From contig CAVXAB010000018.1 in NCBI GenBank assembly GCA_963759545.1, forward strand, positions 1-64,000: 64,000 nt of DNA. Reading direction: 5' to 3'. A model generated the notes under the pieces. The model was given only the letters and a program-made list of their open reading frames with translations. It was not told where the DNA came from and made no database searches. Position 1 is the first letter of the stretch, and each line of letters begins with the position of its first letter. A program made the position numbers and the translations under genes. The DNA comes from Trebonia sp963759545. GTDB taxonomy: Bacteria > Actinomycetota > Actinomycetes > Streptosporangiales > Streptosporangiaceae. This document shows, one piece after another, positions 16,740 to 25,789 of the stretch.

Positions 16740-17471
16740 CTAGGCGCTCGCCTGCGCCGGGTGCGGAGCGGGCACCAGCTTCTCCATGCGGGCCCGCTCC
16801 GTCGGAAGCACGTTGGGGTCGGCCAGCCGGTGGCGGATGGCCGTCAGCCGCCACGCGTCGTCGAGCGGCCCGGCGGCGCGCACGAACGAGCGCGTGAACA
16901 GAGCCCGCACGCTCCGGATGAGTGCGGCTTCGATCCGCGGCCCTGGAACGTCTGAAAACCCGAGGATCGCCCAGGTCATCGCGACGTCGGCGATGGCGGG
17001 CCCGCACCGCGCGCCCTCCCAGTCGATGATCATCGGCCCGCTCTGCGTCAAGATCACATTCAGCGGGTGCAGGTCCCGGTGCAACAGCACGTCGCTGCCT
17101 GCGGGACTCATCTCGAGACCTGGCGGCAGATCGAGCCCGTCAAGGGCGGACGCCGGCACCCGATGGACGATGCCGTGCAGCCGCGCGAGCAACCGGGCGT
17201 TGGCGAGAACGGTCCACGGCCGGCGGCCGACCGCGTCCAGCATCGTGGGCCCCACGGCCCGCTCCATCACGATGTCGCACCCGGAGACGTCGAAAACCTC
17301 GGGCACCGGCACGCCGGACGCACGGGCACGCATCATGACCTGGGCCTCGGTGTCTACCCAGCGCGCCTCCCGCCCGTCACGGTACCGGCGCAGCACCCGC
17401 CCGTCCCCGACGTCAAAGACGTCCGCGTTCCGCCCCGCCCCGACCAGCGTCCCCGGCATCCCAACGGCCAT
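16740..17471 (-). CDS. Second APH-type phosphotransferase
   Basis: 243 residues with the APH kinase fold: LVGAGRNADVFDVGDGRVLRR is the nucleotide loop, MERAVGPTML the hinge, LLHRDLHPLNVIL the catalytic loop and IIDWEGARCGPAIADVA the metal-binding segment. It is unlike the copy at 14152 outside these motifs. The substrate is unknown; many such genes are not resistance genes. It converges on the TetR gene with 17 bases between stops. Confidence 0.75.
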   Translation of the reverse strand: MAVGMPGTLVGAGRNADVFDVGDGRVLRRYRDGREARWVDTEAQVMMRARASGVPVPEVFDVSGCDIVMERAVGPTMLDAVGRRPWTVLANARLLARLHGIVHRVPASALDGLDLPPGLEMSPAGSDVLLHRDLHPLNVILTQSGPMIIDWEGARCGPAIADVAMTWAILGFSDVPGPRIEAALIRSVRALFTRSFVRAAGPLDDAWRLTAIRHRLADPNVLPTERARMEKLVPAPHPAQASA

Positions 17472-17569
17472 ACCCAGAGTGTGACACCGGGCAAGCTACG
17501 TGTCATTCGCGTTAGCGCCGAGAATCAGGCCCAATGTGGTGCCCAACTCCCGGCGCCAAGCCAGAAGGG

Positions 17570-18682
17570 CTACTGGCCGTGCAGGACCACGCCGCGGATG
17601 TTCTTGCCCGCTACCAGGTCCGCGTAGCCCTGGTTGACCTGTTCCAGGGAGTACCGCGCGGTCACCAGCTCGTCGAGCTTCAGCGTGCCCGCCTGGTAGA
17701 GGTCGAGCATCTTGAGGATGTCGCGCTGCGGGTTCCCCGAGCCGAACAGGCTGCCCTTGATCGTCTTCTCGAACAGCGTGAGCACCGCGCCGGACACGTG
17801 CACGGTGAGCTTCGCCGGGTTGGCGAGCCCGGTGACGACCACCACGCCGCCCTTGCCGATCACGTCGAACGCGGCGGAGATGACGTCCTCGTCCACGACG
17901 CCGACCGTGACCAGGGCCTTGTCCGCGCCCTGGCCGCGGGTCATCTCGACGACGGCGGCCTGCGCCTCACCGGCGGAAGCAAACGCGTGCGTGGCGCCGA
18001 ACTGGAGCGCCGTCGACCGCTTGAACTCCAGCGGGTCCACGACGACCACGTTCTTCGCCCCGGCGTGCGCGGCGCCCTGCACCGCGTTGATCCCGATCCC
18101 GCCGATGCCGTAGATCACGACGGTGTCCCCGGCGCGCACGTCGCCCGCGTACACCGCCGTGCCCCAGCCGGTCGGCACGCCGCACCCGACGAGCACCGCC
18201 GTCTCCAGGGACAGCGAAGGGTCGACCTTCACCACCGAGTGCTGCGAGATCGTGGAGTACTCGGCGAACGTGCCGAGCATGCACATCTGCCCGTAATCGG
18301 TACCGCCGGAGTGGAACCGGAACGAGCCGTCGGGGAATGACCCCACGAGGATCGTGGCCCCCATGTCGCACAAGCTTGACCGCCCGGTCGCGCAGTAGCG
18401 GCAGACGCCGCAGTTCGGGATGAACGAGCACACGACGTGGTCTCCCGGCGCCACCTTCGTCACGCCGGGCCCGACCTCCTCGATGATCCCGGCGCCCTCG
18501 TGCCCGCCGACGATCGGGAACCGCGGCGGCAGGTCACCGTCGGTCAGGTGCAGGTCGGAGTGGCACAGTCCGGCGGCGACGTAGCGGATGAGCACCTCGC
18601 CCGCCCCCGGCCCGTCCAGGTCGAGTTCGGTGATCTCGAACGGGGTCTTGACGTCATGCAGTACCGCGGCCTTGACCTTCAT
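17570..18682 (-). CDS. Zinc-dependent alcohol dehydrogenase, NDMA-dependent type
   Basis: 370 residues. The medium-chain zinc dehydrogenase pattern is complete: catalytic-zinc CHSDLH and GGHEGAG, structural-zinc cysteines in CGVCRYCATGRSSLC, and the NAD loop VVIYGIGGIGINAVQGA. The sequence SFRFHSGGTDYGQMCMLGTF is characteristic of the mycobacterial and actinobacterial NDMA-dependent alcohol dehydrogenase family, which keeps its cofactor tightly bound and needs a partner redox carrier. ATG 18682 follows AAGGAGGT by about nine bases. No obvious electron-carrier gene is adjacent. Confidence 0.88.
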   Translation of the reverse strand: MKVKAAVLHDVKTPFEITELDLDGPGAGEVLIRYVAAGLCHSDLHLTDGDLPPRFPIVGGHEGAGIIEEVGPGVTKVAPGDHVVCSFIPNCGVCRYCATGRSSLCDMGATILVGSFPDGSFRFHSGGTDYGQMCMLGTFAEYSTISQHSVVKVDPSLSLETAVLVGCGVPTGWGTAVYAGDVRAGDTVVIYGIGGIGINAVQGAAHAGAKNVVVVDPLEFKRSTALQFGATHAFASAGEAQAAVVEMTRGQGADKALVTVGVVDEDVISAAFDVIGKGGVVVVTGLANPAKLTVHVSGAVLTLFEKTIKGSLFGSGNPQRDILKMLDLYQAGTLKLDELVTARYSLEQVNQGYADLVAGKNIRGVVLHGQ

Positions 18683-18869
18683 CGCGGGCCAACCTCCTTG
18701 TTCGCCTGACACGGGGCCTGCCGAGGATTGTCCCAGCGTAACCGCTGGGTAACTGTCTCAAAGTGAGATGCCGGCCCGCATCGGCCCAATCAGTGCAGGT
18801 AGGCGCCGAACGCACCCGCCCCAGCCACCAGTGGATGCGCCATCCGGTGTGAACTGCCACCCTGGTGCC

Positions 18870-19538
18870 ATGACACCTGAGCCCGCGCGCCATCGAGCCG
18901 GCCGCATGACGTTCACCCCGGCCAGGACGAAGCTGCTCGTGTCCCTCGGCGCGGCGATCGCCGTGGGCGGGGCCGCCGGGGCTGCGGGCGCGGGCCGGGC
19001 CGCGCCGATGATCGGGTGGGACATCCTGGCCCTGACCTACTGCGGGTGGGTGTGGTCCACCGTGTGGCGGCTGGACGCGGAGGCGACGGCGAGCCACGCC
19101 ACGCGCGAGGAACCCAGCCGTGACCAGGCCGACCTGGTGCTACTCGGCGCGGCGATCGCGAGCCTGGCCGCCGTGGGAGCGGAGCTCTTCGGTGCTGGCG
19201 GCGCCCCGGGGAACCTGAAGTACATCGAGGCAGGCCTCGCGCTCGTCTCCGTGTTCGTGTCCTGGACCCTCGTCCACACGGTGTTCACCCTGAAATACGC
19301 CAGGCTGTACTACTCAGACCCGCCAGGGGGCATCGACTTCAACGGGTCAGGCCGGCCCGACTACGCCGACTTCGCCTACCTGGCCTTCACGATCGGGATG
19401 ACGTTCCAGGTCTCTGACACCAACATCGAGACCAAGCTGATCAGGCGGGCGGCACTGCGTCACGCATGGCTGTCGTTCCCGCTTGGCGCGGTGATCATCG
19501 CCGCGTGCATCAACCTCGTATCCGGGCTGGCCAAATGA
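18870..19538 (+). CDS. DUF1345 membrane protein
   Basis: About 222 residues with five or six hydrophobic segments. The family signature is clear near the end: GIDF, then PDYADFAYLAFTIGMTFQVS and a final AWLSFPLGAVIIAACINL. DUF1345 proteins are bacterial inner-membrane proteins of unknown function. ATG 18870 is chosen because it precedes the first conserved segment; an earlier in-frame ATG at 18768 would add a Pro-rich, unconserved leader. Confidence 0.85.
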   Translation: MTPEPARHRAGRMTFTPARTKLLVSLGAAIAVGGAAGAAGAGRAAPMIGWDILALTYCGWVWSTVWRLDAEATASHATREEPSRDQADLVLLGAAIASLAAVGAELFGAGGAPGNLKYIEAGLALVSVFVSWTLVHTVFTLKYARLYYSDPPGGIDFNGSGRPDYADFAYLAFTIGMTFQVSDTNIETKLIRRAALRHAWLSFPLGAVIIAACINLVSGLAK

Positions 19539-19602
19539 CTCAGTCGCCGAATGCGCTCCAGTCGGGCCGGTCGCTGCCCAGCGGCACCGGGCCCGGGCGG
19601 GC

Positions 19603-20364
19603 TCAGGCGAGATTCAGGTACGGATCACCGTCCGTGCCCGGCGCGAGGTCAAGGGTGACCGAGTACTCGTACCGGTCGCCGCGGTACCAGGAGCGGACGT
19701 ACTCCACCGGGCGGCCCGCGTCGTCGTGCACGATCCGCTCGACGAAAAGCACCGGAGCGCCGAGTTCGACGTCAATCTGCGAGCACACGTCAAGGTCGGC
19801 GAGCTGTGCCCTGATCGCCTGCATCGCGTTACTCAGCACAATCCCGCCGTCTATGAGCAGTTCCATCAGCGCCTTCTTGCGCAGCCCGGCGGCCGTGATT
19901 TTCTTGCCCGCATCCGGCGGCAGATAGGTGATGGTGAGCGCGAATGGCTGGCCGTCCATCGTCCTGGTCCGCTTGACGATCGTGCCAACCGGCTTATCAA
20001 GCTGAAGTGCCTCGGCGATCGGCAAGGGGAGCGGCGCGTTATGGGTCAGTTCCATGTTCCGGGTCTTCGCCCGGTTCGACTCGCGGATGAGGTCGCCGAG
20101 TGACCCGCGGAAACGCTGCTGCAAGACGTGCTTGTCCCGTGCTTCCACGAAGGTGCCGCGGCCCTGCCGGCGCACGACGCGCCCTTCCAGCACCAGCTCG
20201 CCGACGGCCTGCCTAATCGTGGCGCGGCTTACCTCGAATTCGGCGGCCAGCTCGTCTTCGGCAAGCAGCCTGCCGCCAACGGGATAGATTCCGTCTTCGA
20301 TTCGCTGCCGGAGAATACCCGCTACCTGGTGGTACAGCGGAAGCGCTTGCGCATTGTCGATCAC
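19603..20364 (-). CDS. GntR-family regulator with UTRA ligand domain (HutC/FarR type)
   Basis: 253 residues. The N-terminal winged helix-turn-helix reads LPLYHQVAGILRQRIEDGIY, then LAAEFEVSRATIRQAVGELV and RRQGRGTFV. The C-terminal UTRA domain includes RTRTMDGQPFALTITYLP and VEYVRSWYRGDRYEYSV. UTRA domains bind small organic ligands such as sugars, amines or histidine intermediates. No metabolic operon is directly attached, so the target is unknown. It ends close to the DUF1345 gene on the opposite strand. Confidence 0.85.
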   Translation of the reverse strand: MIDNAQALPLYHQVAGILRQRIEDGIYPVGGRLLAEDELAAEFEVSRATIRQAVGELVLEGRVVRRQGRGTFVEARDKHVLQQRFRGSLGDLIRESNRAKTRNMELTHNAPLPLPIAEALQLDKPVGTIVKRTRTMDGQPFALTITYLPPDAGKKITAAGLRKKALMELLIDGGIVLSNAMQAIRAQLADLDVCSQIDVELGAPVLFVERIVHDDAGRPVEYVRSWYRGDRYEYSVTLDLAPGTDGDPYLNLA

Positions 20365-20460
20365 CGGATTACCTTATGGCTCCCTGGGCGCCTGTAACGG
20401 TGAAAATCCGGCACTTTCGCCCCCGTGGTTGACGTTTTTGGTCATCCTACGGCAGTTATC

Positions 20461-20540
20461 TCCCGGGGGGCGACCCCGTACCCCCCGATGCGCGGCGCTG
20501 CGCGCCTGATCGCAAAAACCGCGGTTTTATCAGGCGCGCA
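20461..20540. repeat. G-run/C-run module followed by nested hairpin
   Basis: The module cccggggggcgaccccgta and a following C-run (20461-20488) precede a hairpin with arms tgcgcgcctgat (20499-20510) and atcaggcgcgca (20529-20540). Inside the loop is a second palindrome, AAAACCGCGGTTTT. The order and the core cctgatcgcaaaaa are shared with the copy at 36412-36505. It lies downstream of the leftward acyl-CoA dehydrogenase gene, so it may act as its terminator. Confidence 0.75.
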
Positions 20541-20596
20541 AAGTCGCGCGAAGTGTGCCCGGTAACTGCGGTAACCGCTTCTTACGCGTCGAGTTC

Positions 20597-21757
20597 TTAC
20601 GAATCGAGGCCAAGTTCGCGGGCGATGAGCATGCGCTGCACCTCCGAGGTGCCCTCGCCGACCTCCAGGATCTTCGCGTCACGGTAGAACCGGCCGACGG
20701 CGAACTCGTTCATGAACCCGTACCCGCCGAAGATCTGCGTCGCGTCCCGCGCGTTATCCATCGCCGCGTTGGAGGCGGTCAGCTTCGCGATCGCCGCCTC
20801 TTTCTTGAACGGCTCGCCTGCCAGCATCTTGGCCGCGGCGTGCCACCAGGCGAGCCGCGCGTTATGGGTGCGGACCTCCATGTCGGCGATCTTGAACTGC
20901 AGCGCCTGGAACCTGCCGATCGGGCCGCCGAACGCGGTCCTTTCCCTGACGTAGGCCAGCGACTCATCCACGCACCCCTGGGCGAGGCCGGTGGAGAGCG
21001 CCGCGATCGCGACCCGTCCCTCGTCCAGCGTGCGCAGGAACTGGGCATAGCCGCGCCCGCGCTCGCCGAGCAGGTTCGCCTCAGGCACCCGGCAGCCTGA
21101 GAACGAGAGCTCGTGCGTGTCGGAAGCACACCAGCCGACCTTGGAGTACTTCGGCGCGACAGTGAACCCTGGGGTCCCCGAGGGCACCAGGATCGTGGAG
21201 ATCTCCGGCTTGCCGTCCTGCCTGGTGCCGGTGACGGCGGCGACGCCGACCACGGCGGTGATCGAGGTGCCCGAGTTGGTGATGAACGACTTCGACCCGT
21301 CGATCACCCACTCCCCGCCGTCAAGCCGGGCCCGCGTCTTCATCGCCCCGGCCACGTCGGTGCCGCCGCCCGGCTCGGTCAGCCCGAACGCGCTGAGCGT
21401 CTCGCCCGCGCAGAGGGCGGGCAGCCACTCCCGCTGCTGCGCCTCGGTGCCGAACCGGTAGATCGGCATGATGCCGAGCCCCACGCCGGCCTCAAGGGTG
21501 ATGGCGACCGAGGAGTCCACCCGGGCGAGTTCTTCAAGCGCGAGGCAGAGCGCGAAGTAGTCGCCGCCCATGCCGCCGTACTCCTCGGGCACCGGCAGCC
21601 CGAACAGGCCCATCCGCCCCATCTGCGCGACGATGTCGTAGGGGAACTCGCCGCGCTCATACAACTCACCGATGACCGGCGCGACGGCGTCGCGGGCGAA
21701 CTCCTCGACGCTCTTGCGCAGGTCCTCGTGCTCTTCATCGAGCTTGTAGCCAAGCAT
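20597..21757 (-). CDS. Acyl-CoA dehydrogenase (branched-chain / isovaleryl type)
   Basis: About 386 residues, a complete flavin-dependent acyl-CoA dehydrogenase. Visible landmarks are GLPVPEEYGGMGGDYF, the FAD/substrate region AFGLTEPGGGTDVAG with DGSKSFITNSG, TAFGGPIGRFQALQFKIADM, and the C-terminal QIFGGYGFMNEFAVGRFYRD with LEVGEGTSEVQRMLIAREL. It oxidises an acyl-CoA to the 2-enoyl form. It is third in a leftward run with a carboxyl transferase and biotin carboxylase, the order seen for leucine breakdown genes (accD1-accA1-fadE19 of Mycobacterium tuberculosis). GAGG lies just before ATG 21757. Confidence 0.88.
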   Translation of the reverse strand: MLGYKLDEEHEDLRKSVEEFARDAVAPVIGELYERGEFPYDIVAQMGRMGLFGLPVPEEYGGMGGDYFALCLALEELARVDSSVAITLEAGVGLGIMPIYRFGTEAQQREWLPALCAGETLSAFGLTEPGGGTDVAGAMKTRARLDGGEWVIDGSKSFITNSGTSITAVVGVAAVTGTRQDGKPEISTILVPSGTPGFTVAPKYSKVGWCASDTHELSFSGCRVPEANLLGERGRGYAQFLRTLDEGRVAIAALSTGLAQGCVDESLAYVRERTAFGGPIGRFQALQFKIADMEVRTHNARLAWWHAAAKMLAGEPFKKEAAIAKLTASNAAMDNARDATQIFGGYGFMNEFAVGRFYRDAKILEVGEGTSEVQRMLIARELGLDS

Positions 21758-21872
21758 CGACCTCAACTCCTATCCGTCCTGGCCCCGCCAGGCTCGCCCA
21801 GTTTTCCCCGTGTGGCGTTGGGCGGGCTATAGCCGGCCCAACGCCACACGGGGAGCGTCGGAGCGCTGGCGG

Positions 21873-24005
21873 CTACGCATCACGTGCCCCAGCAGCCTCG
21901 ATGACCGCCAGCGGCTCGTCCATTGGGACCTGCTGGCCGGCCTTCGCGGTCAGTTCGCTGACGACGCCGTTCATGGGCGCCGTCACCGTGTGCTCCATCT
22001 TCATCGCTTCGACCACGAGCACCGGCTGTCCCGCAGTCACCGTGTCTCCCACGGCCACGTGCACGGCCAGGATCGTCCCCGGCATGGGGGAGCGGACCGT
22101 CCCGTCGGCGCTCCCGGCCCGCGCGCCGCGCAGCGCGGGCGGCGGCGCCTCGCCGATCGCCCACGCGGCGCCGTCCCGCCCCAGCCACGTGACCGGCCCG
22201 TCGGCCGCGTACGCGAACCGAACGGTCCGCCCGCCGTACGCGAGCACCAGGTCCGTGCCCTGGCCGCCACCGGCCGCGGCGCCGTTGCCCGTGAGCCAGT
22301 CGGCCGCCGCGACGTCGCCGCCCGGCCGGTACGCCGGGTGGAGGGACGCGCGCACCGCGACCGGCTCGCCGTCACCGACCGCGACCTCCGCCCCCGCCGA
22401 GGCCAGCCCGCGCACCCGGACCTCAACGACCGGGTCGACCCCGTGCGACAACCCGTGCGACAGCCGGAAGCTCGTCCAGGCCCGCTCGCCCGGCCGCCAT
22501 CCGTCCGGAATGTCCCAGGGATCGGTCACCGGCCCGGCGGGCTCAAGAGCGAGCGCCCGCGCCAGCGCGGCCGCTACCAGCGCCTGCCCGAGAGCGTCAT
22601 TTCCCGATATGTCTGGCCGCGAGCGCTCCGGTTTGCCATCGGGTGACCCGATCCGCCGCTCGACCAGCCCCGTGTCGAGGCGCCCGGCGATGACGTCCGG
22701 GTCGCTCAGCAAGTCCCGCAGGAACGCCACGTTCGTGCCCACGCCGAGCACCACGGTCGAGGCCAGCGCCGCGTCAAGCCGCCGCAGCGCGGTCAACCGG
22801 TCCGGCCCCCACGCCGCCACCTTCGCCAGCATCGGGTCGTAGTCGCTGGTCACCGCCACCCCGGGAGCAAGCGCCGAGTCCACCCGCACCCCGGCACCCG
22901 CGGGCGAGCGCACCGCGAGCACCACGCCACCGGTCGGCAGGAACCCGCGGGACGGGTCCTCCGCGTACACCCGCGCCTCGACGGCATGACCGTTCATCGC
23001 CGCGAAGGAGCCGCCGTCAAACGGCAACGGCTCGCCCGCCGCCACCCGTAGCTGCCACTCCACCAGGTCAAGCCCGTAGACAAGCTCGGTCACCGGGTGC
23101 TCCACCTGGAGCCGCGTGTTCATCTCCATGAAGAAGAAGTCGTCAGGTGCCTCCCCCGCGACGATGAACTCCACGGTCCCCGCGCCGACGTACCCGACGG
23201 ACCTGGCCGCGGACACGGCGGCGGCGCCCATCGCGGACCGCTGGGCCGCGGTGAGCAGGGGCGACGGCGCCTCCTCGATGATCTTCTGGTGCCGTCGCTG
23301 CAGCGAGCACTCGCGCTCCCCGAGATGGATCACCCCGCCATGCGCGTCCGCGAGCACCTGGATCTCGATGTGCCGCGGCTTCGGCAGGTACCGCTCGACG
23401 AGCAGCGTCCCGTCGCCGAAGGCCGCGACCGCCGTCCGCCGCGCCGACTCAAGCGCCGAAGGCATCTCGGCCAAGGACGAGACAACCCGCATGCCCTTTC
23501 CGCCGCCGCCGGCCGACGGCTTGATGAGGACAGGGAACCACCGCTCGTTCAGACCGCTAATGAGCTCTTCGTCCGGCATCCCGGCCGCGCCGGCCCCGGG
23601 CACCACCGGCACCCCGGCGGCGGACACGACGGCCTTGGCGGCGATCTTGTCGCCCATCGCGAGAATCGCGGCGGGCGGCGGGCCGACGAACACCAGCCCC
23701 GCGTCCAGGCAGGCCTGCGCGAACCGCGCGTTCTCGGCGAGGAACCCGTAACCGGGATGCACCGCCTCGGCGCCGCAAGAAACCGCCGCCGCCACGATCC
23801 GGTCGATGTTCAGGTAGCTATCGCTCGCCGCGGCCTTCCCGATCCACAGCGCCTCGTCGGCCGCCCGCACGTGCAGGGCCGCCGCGTCGGCGTCGCTGTA
23901 GACCGCCACGCTCGCGATGCCGAGCGCCCGCAGCGTCCGGATGACCCGGACCGCGATCTCGCCCCGGTTGGCGACAAGGACCTTGGAAAACACGAGCTCT
24001 TTCAT
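21873..24005 (-). CDS. accA1: Acyl-CoA carboxylase alpha subunit (biotin carboxylase plus biotin carrier)
   Basis: 710 residues. The biotin carboxylase half opens with SKVLVANRGEIAVRVIRTLR and includes GGGGKGMR, FMEMNTRLQVEHPVTE and the ATP-grasp elements. A linker domain follows, then the biotinyl carrier domain with the biotin lysine in EAMKMEH near the end. With the adjacent carboxyl transferase it should carboxylate a branched acyl-CoA, probably 3-methylcrotonyl-CoA, but acetyl- or propionyl-CoA cannot be excluded. The ATG at 24005 directly abuts GGGAGG, an odd spacing. The GTG four codons later (23993) would give a more typical N-terminus. Confidence 0.88.
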   Translation of the reverse strand: MKELVFSKVLVANRGEIAVRVIRTLRALGIASVAVYSDADAAALHVRAADEALWIGKAAASDSYLNIDRIVAAAVSCGAEAVHPGYGFLAENARFAQACLDAGLVFVGPPPAAILAMGDKIAAKAVVSAAGVPVVPGAGAAGMPDEELISGLNERWFPVLIKPSAGGGGKGMRVVSSLAEMPSALESARRTAVAAFGDGTLLVERYLPKPRHIEIQVLADAHGGVIHLGERECSLQRRHQKIIEEAPSPLLTAAQRSAMGAAAVSAARSVGYVGAGTVEFIVAGEAPDDFFFMEMNTRLQVEHPVTELVYGLDLVEWQLRVAAGEPLPFDGGSFAAMNGHAVEARVYAEDPSRGFLPTGGVVLAVRSPAGAGVRVDSALAPGVAVTSDYDPMLAKVAAWGPDRLTALRRLDAALASTVVLGVGTNVAFLRDLLSDPDVIAGRLDTGLVERRIGSPDGKPERSRPDISGNDALGQALVAAALARALALEPAGPVTDPWDIPDGWRPGERAWTSFRLSHGLSHGVDPVVEVRVRGLASAGAEVAVGDGEPVAVRASLHPAYRPGGDVAAADWLTGNGAAAGGGQGTDLVLAYGGRTVRFAYAADGPVTWLGRDGAAWAIGEAPPPALRGARAGSADGTVRSPMPGTILAVHVAVGDTVTAGQPVLVVEAMKMEHTVTAPMNGVVSELTAKAGQQVPMDEPLAVIEAAGARDA

Positions 24006-24070
24006 CCTCCCTTGCCCTGGAGAGATTATGTACCGATAGCGTGAGGATTAAAGGGCTCGCAGAGAGCCCC

Positions 24071-25690
24071 TCACATCCGGAACACGCCGTAGCCGACGGG
24101 GGAGAGCGGCGCGTTGGCCGCCGCCGACAGGGAAAGCCCGAGCACCCGCCGGGTGTCCGCGGGGTCGATCACCCCGTCGTCCCACAGCCGCGCCGTCGAG
24201 TAGTACGGGTTGCCCTCCGACTCGTACTGGTCCCTGATGGGCCGCTTGAACGCCTCTTCCTCCGGTGCCGACCAAGGGTCGCCGCTGGCCGAGAGCTGGT
24301 CGCTCCGCACGGTCGCGAGCACCGAGGCGGCCTGCTCGCCGCCCATGACCGAGATCCGCGCGTTCGGCCACATGAACAGGAACCGCGGCGAGTACGCGCG
24401 CCCGCACATGGCATAGTTCCCCGCGCCGAAGGATCCGCCGATGACCACGGTCAGCTTGGGCACCCGCGCGCAGGCGACCGCGGTGACCATCTTCGCCCCG
24501 TGCTTGGCGATCCCGCCTGCCTCGTACTGCCGCCCGACCATGAACCCGGTGATGTTCTGCAGGAAGACCAGGGGCACCTGCCGCTGGTCGCACAGCTCGA
24601 TGAAGTGCGCGCCCTTCAAGGCGGACTCGCTGAACAGGATCCCGTTGTTGGCGACGATCCCCACGGGGTGCCCGTAGATCCTGGCGAACCCGGTCACCAG
24701 CGTCGGCCCGTACTCCGCCTTGAACTCGGCGAACCGCGAGCCGTCCACGACCCGCGCGATCACTTCCCGCACGTCATAGGGCGTCCGCAGGTCGGTGGGC
24801 ACCACGCCGTACAGCGACTCGGCGGCATAGCGCGGCTCCTCGACGGGCGCGACCTCCCAGGGGACGGCGGCGCGCGGTGCCAGGGTGCCGACGATCGACC
24901 GCACCATCCGCAGCGCGTCGAGATCGTCGGCGGCCAGGTGGTCGGTCACCCCGGACACCCGCGCGTGCAGGTCACCGCCGCCGAGGTCCTCGGCCGACAC
25001 GACCTCCCCGGTGGCGGCTTTCACCAGCGGAGGGCCGCCAAGGAAGATCGTCCCCTGGTCCCGCACGATCACGGCCTCGTCGCTCATCGCGGGCACGTAC
25101 GCCCCGCCGGCCGTGCACGACCCGAGGACCGCCGCGATCTGCGGGATCCCCTGCGAGGACAGCTGCGCCTGGTTGTAGAAGATCCGGCCGAAGTGCTCAC
25201 GGTCGGGGAAGACCGAGTCCTGCAACGGGAGGAACGCACCGCCCGAGTCGACCAGGTAGACGCACGGCAGGTGGTTGTGCAGCGCGACTTCCTGGGCGCG
25301 CAGGTGCTTCTTGACCGTCATCGGGTAATAGGTGCCGCCCTTGACGGTCGCGTCGTTGGCGACGATCACGCACTCGCGGCCGCCGACCCGGCCGACCCCG
25401 GTGATAATGCCCGCGGCGGGCGCGTCGCCGTCGTACAGCCCGTCCGCCGCGAGCGGTGAAAGCTCAAGGAACGGCGCGCCGGGATCGAGCAGCGCGTGCA
25501 CGCGGTCGCGGGGGAGCAGCTTGCCGCGGGCGGTATGCCGCTCGCGGGCCCGTTCCGGCCCGCCGCGGCCGACCTCGGCCAGCTTTCGCCTGAGCTCGGC
25601 GACCAGCACGGCGTTCGCCGCGCTGTCGCGGGTGAACGCCGCACTGGCGGCATCCACCCGGCTCCGTAGGACGGGCGCCTCGGGAATCAT
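24071..25690 (-). CDS. accD1: Acyl-CoA carboxylase beta subunit (carboxyl transferase)
   Basis: 539 residues of the methylcrotonyl-CoA carboxylase beta type. Landmarks include RERHTARGKLLPRDRVHALL, VDSGGAFLPLQDSVFPD, the oxyanion-forming SSQGIPQIAAVLGSCTAGGA, and FGAGNYAMCGRAYSPRFLFM near the end. It transfers the carboxyl from biotin to the acyl-CoA. It is first in the leftward run, 66 bases ahead of the alpha subunit gene. The TetR gene faces it across about 100 bases that carry palindromes, so the cluster is likely repressed by that protein. Confidence 0.9.
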   Translation of the reverse strand: MIPEAPVLRSRVDAASAAFTRDSAANAVLVAELRRKLAEVGRGGPERARERHTARGKLLPRDRVHALLDPGAPFLELSPLAADGLYDGDAPAAGIITGVGRVGGRECVIVANDATVKGGTYYPMTVKKHLRAQEVALHNHLPCVYLVDSGGAFLPLQDSVFPDREHFGRIFYNQAQLSSQGIPQIAAVLGSCTAGGAYVPAMSDEAVIVRDQGTIFLGGPPLVKAATGEVVSAEDLGGGDLHARVSGVTDHLAADDLDALRMVRSIVGTLAPRAAVPWEVAPVEEPRYAAESLYGVVPTDLRTPYDVREVIARVVDGSRFAEFKAEYGPTLVTGFARIYGHPVGIVANNGILFSESALKGAHFIELCDQRQVPLVFLQNITGFMVGRQYEAGGIAKHGAKMVTAVACARVPKLTVVIGGSFGAGNYAMCGRAYSPRFLFMWPNARISVMGGEQAASVLATVRSDQLSASGDPWSAPEEEAFKRPIRDQYESEGNPYYSTARLWDDGVIDPADTRRVLGLSLSAAANAPLSPVGYGVFRM

Positions 25691-25752
25691 GCCACCGCTA
25701 CCTCTCGATGTTAGGCAACAATCGCAGATTGACGATCTAGAGAGGATTATAT

Positions 25753-25781
25753 GTTAACGCACGCTAACTAGAGCGTCTAGT
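25753..25781. promoter_or_regulatory. Overlapping palindromes, likely operator for the divergent TetR
   Basis: GTTAACGCACGCTAAC (25753-25768) is imperfectly symmetric, and ACTAGAGCGTCTAGT (25767-25781) has perfect six-base arms. Both lie between the carboxyl transferase start and the TetR start at 25790, where a repressor of both genes should bind. The region is AT-rich compared with its surroundings, as expected for a promoter. Confidence 0.6.
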
Positions 25782-25789
25782 ATGGGGGC

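Noticed and set aside
14152..17471. Antibiotic resistance island from two APH-type genes
   Set aside because: The motifs define a broad kinase fold, and neither gene shows mobile-element context or a known resistance subfamily.
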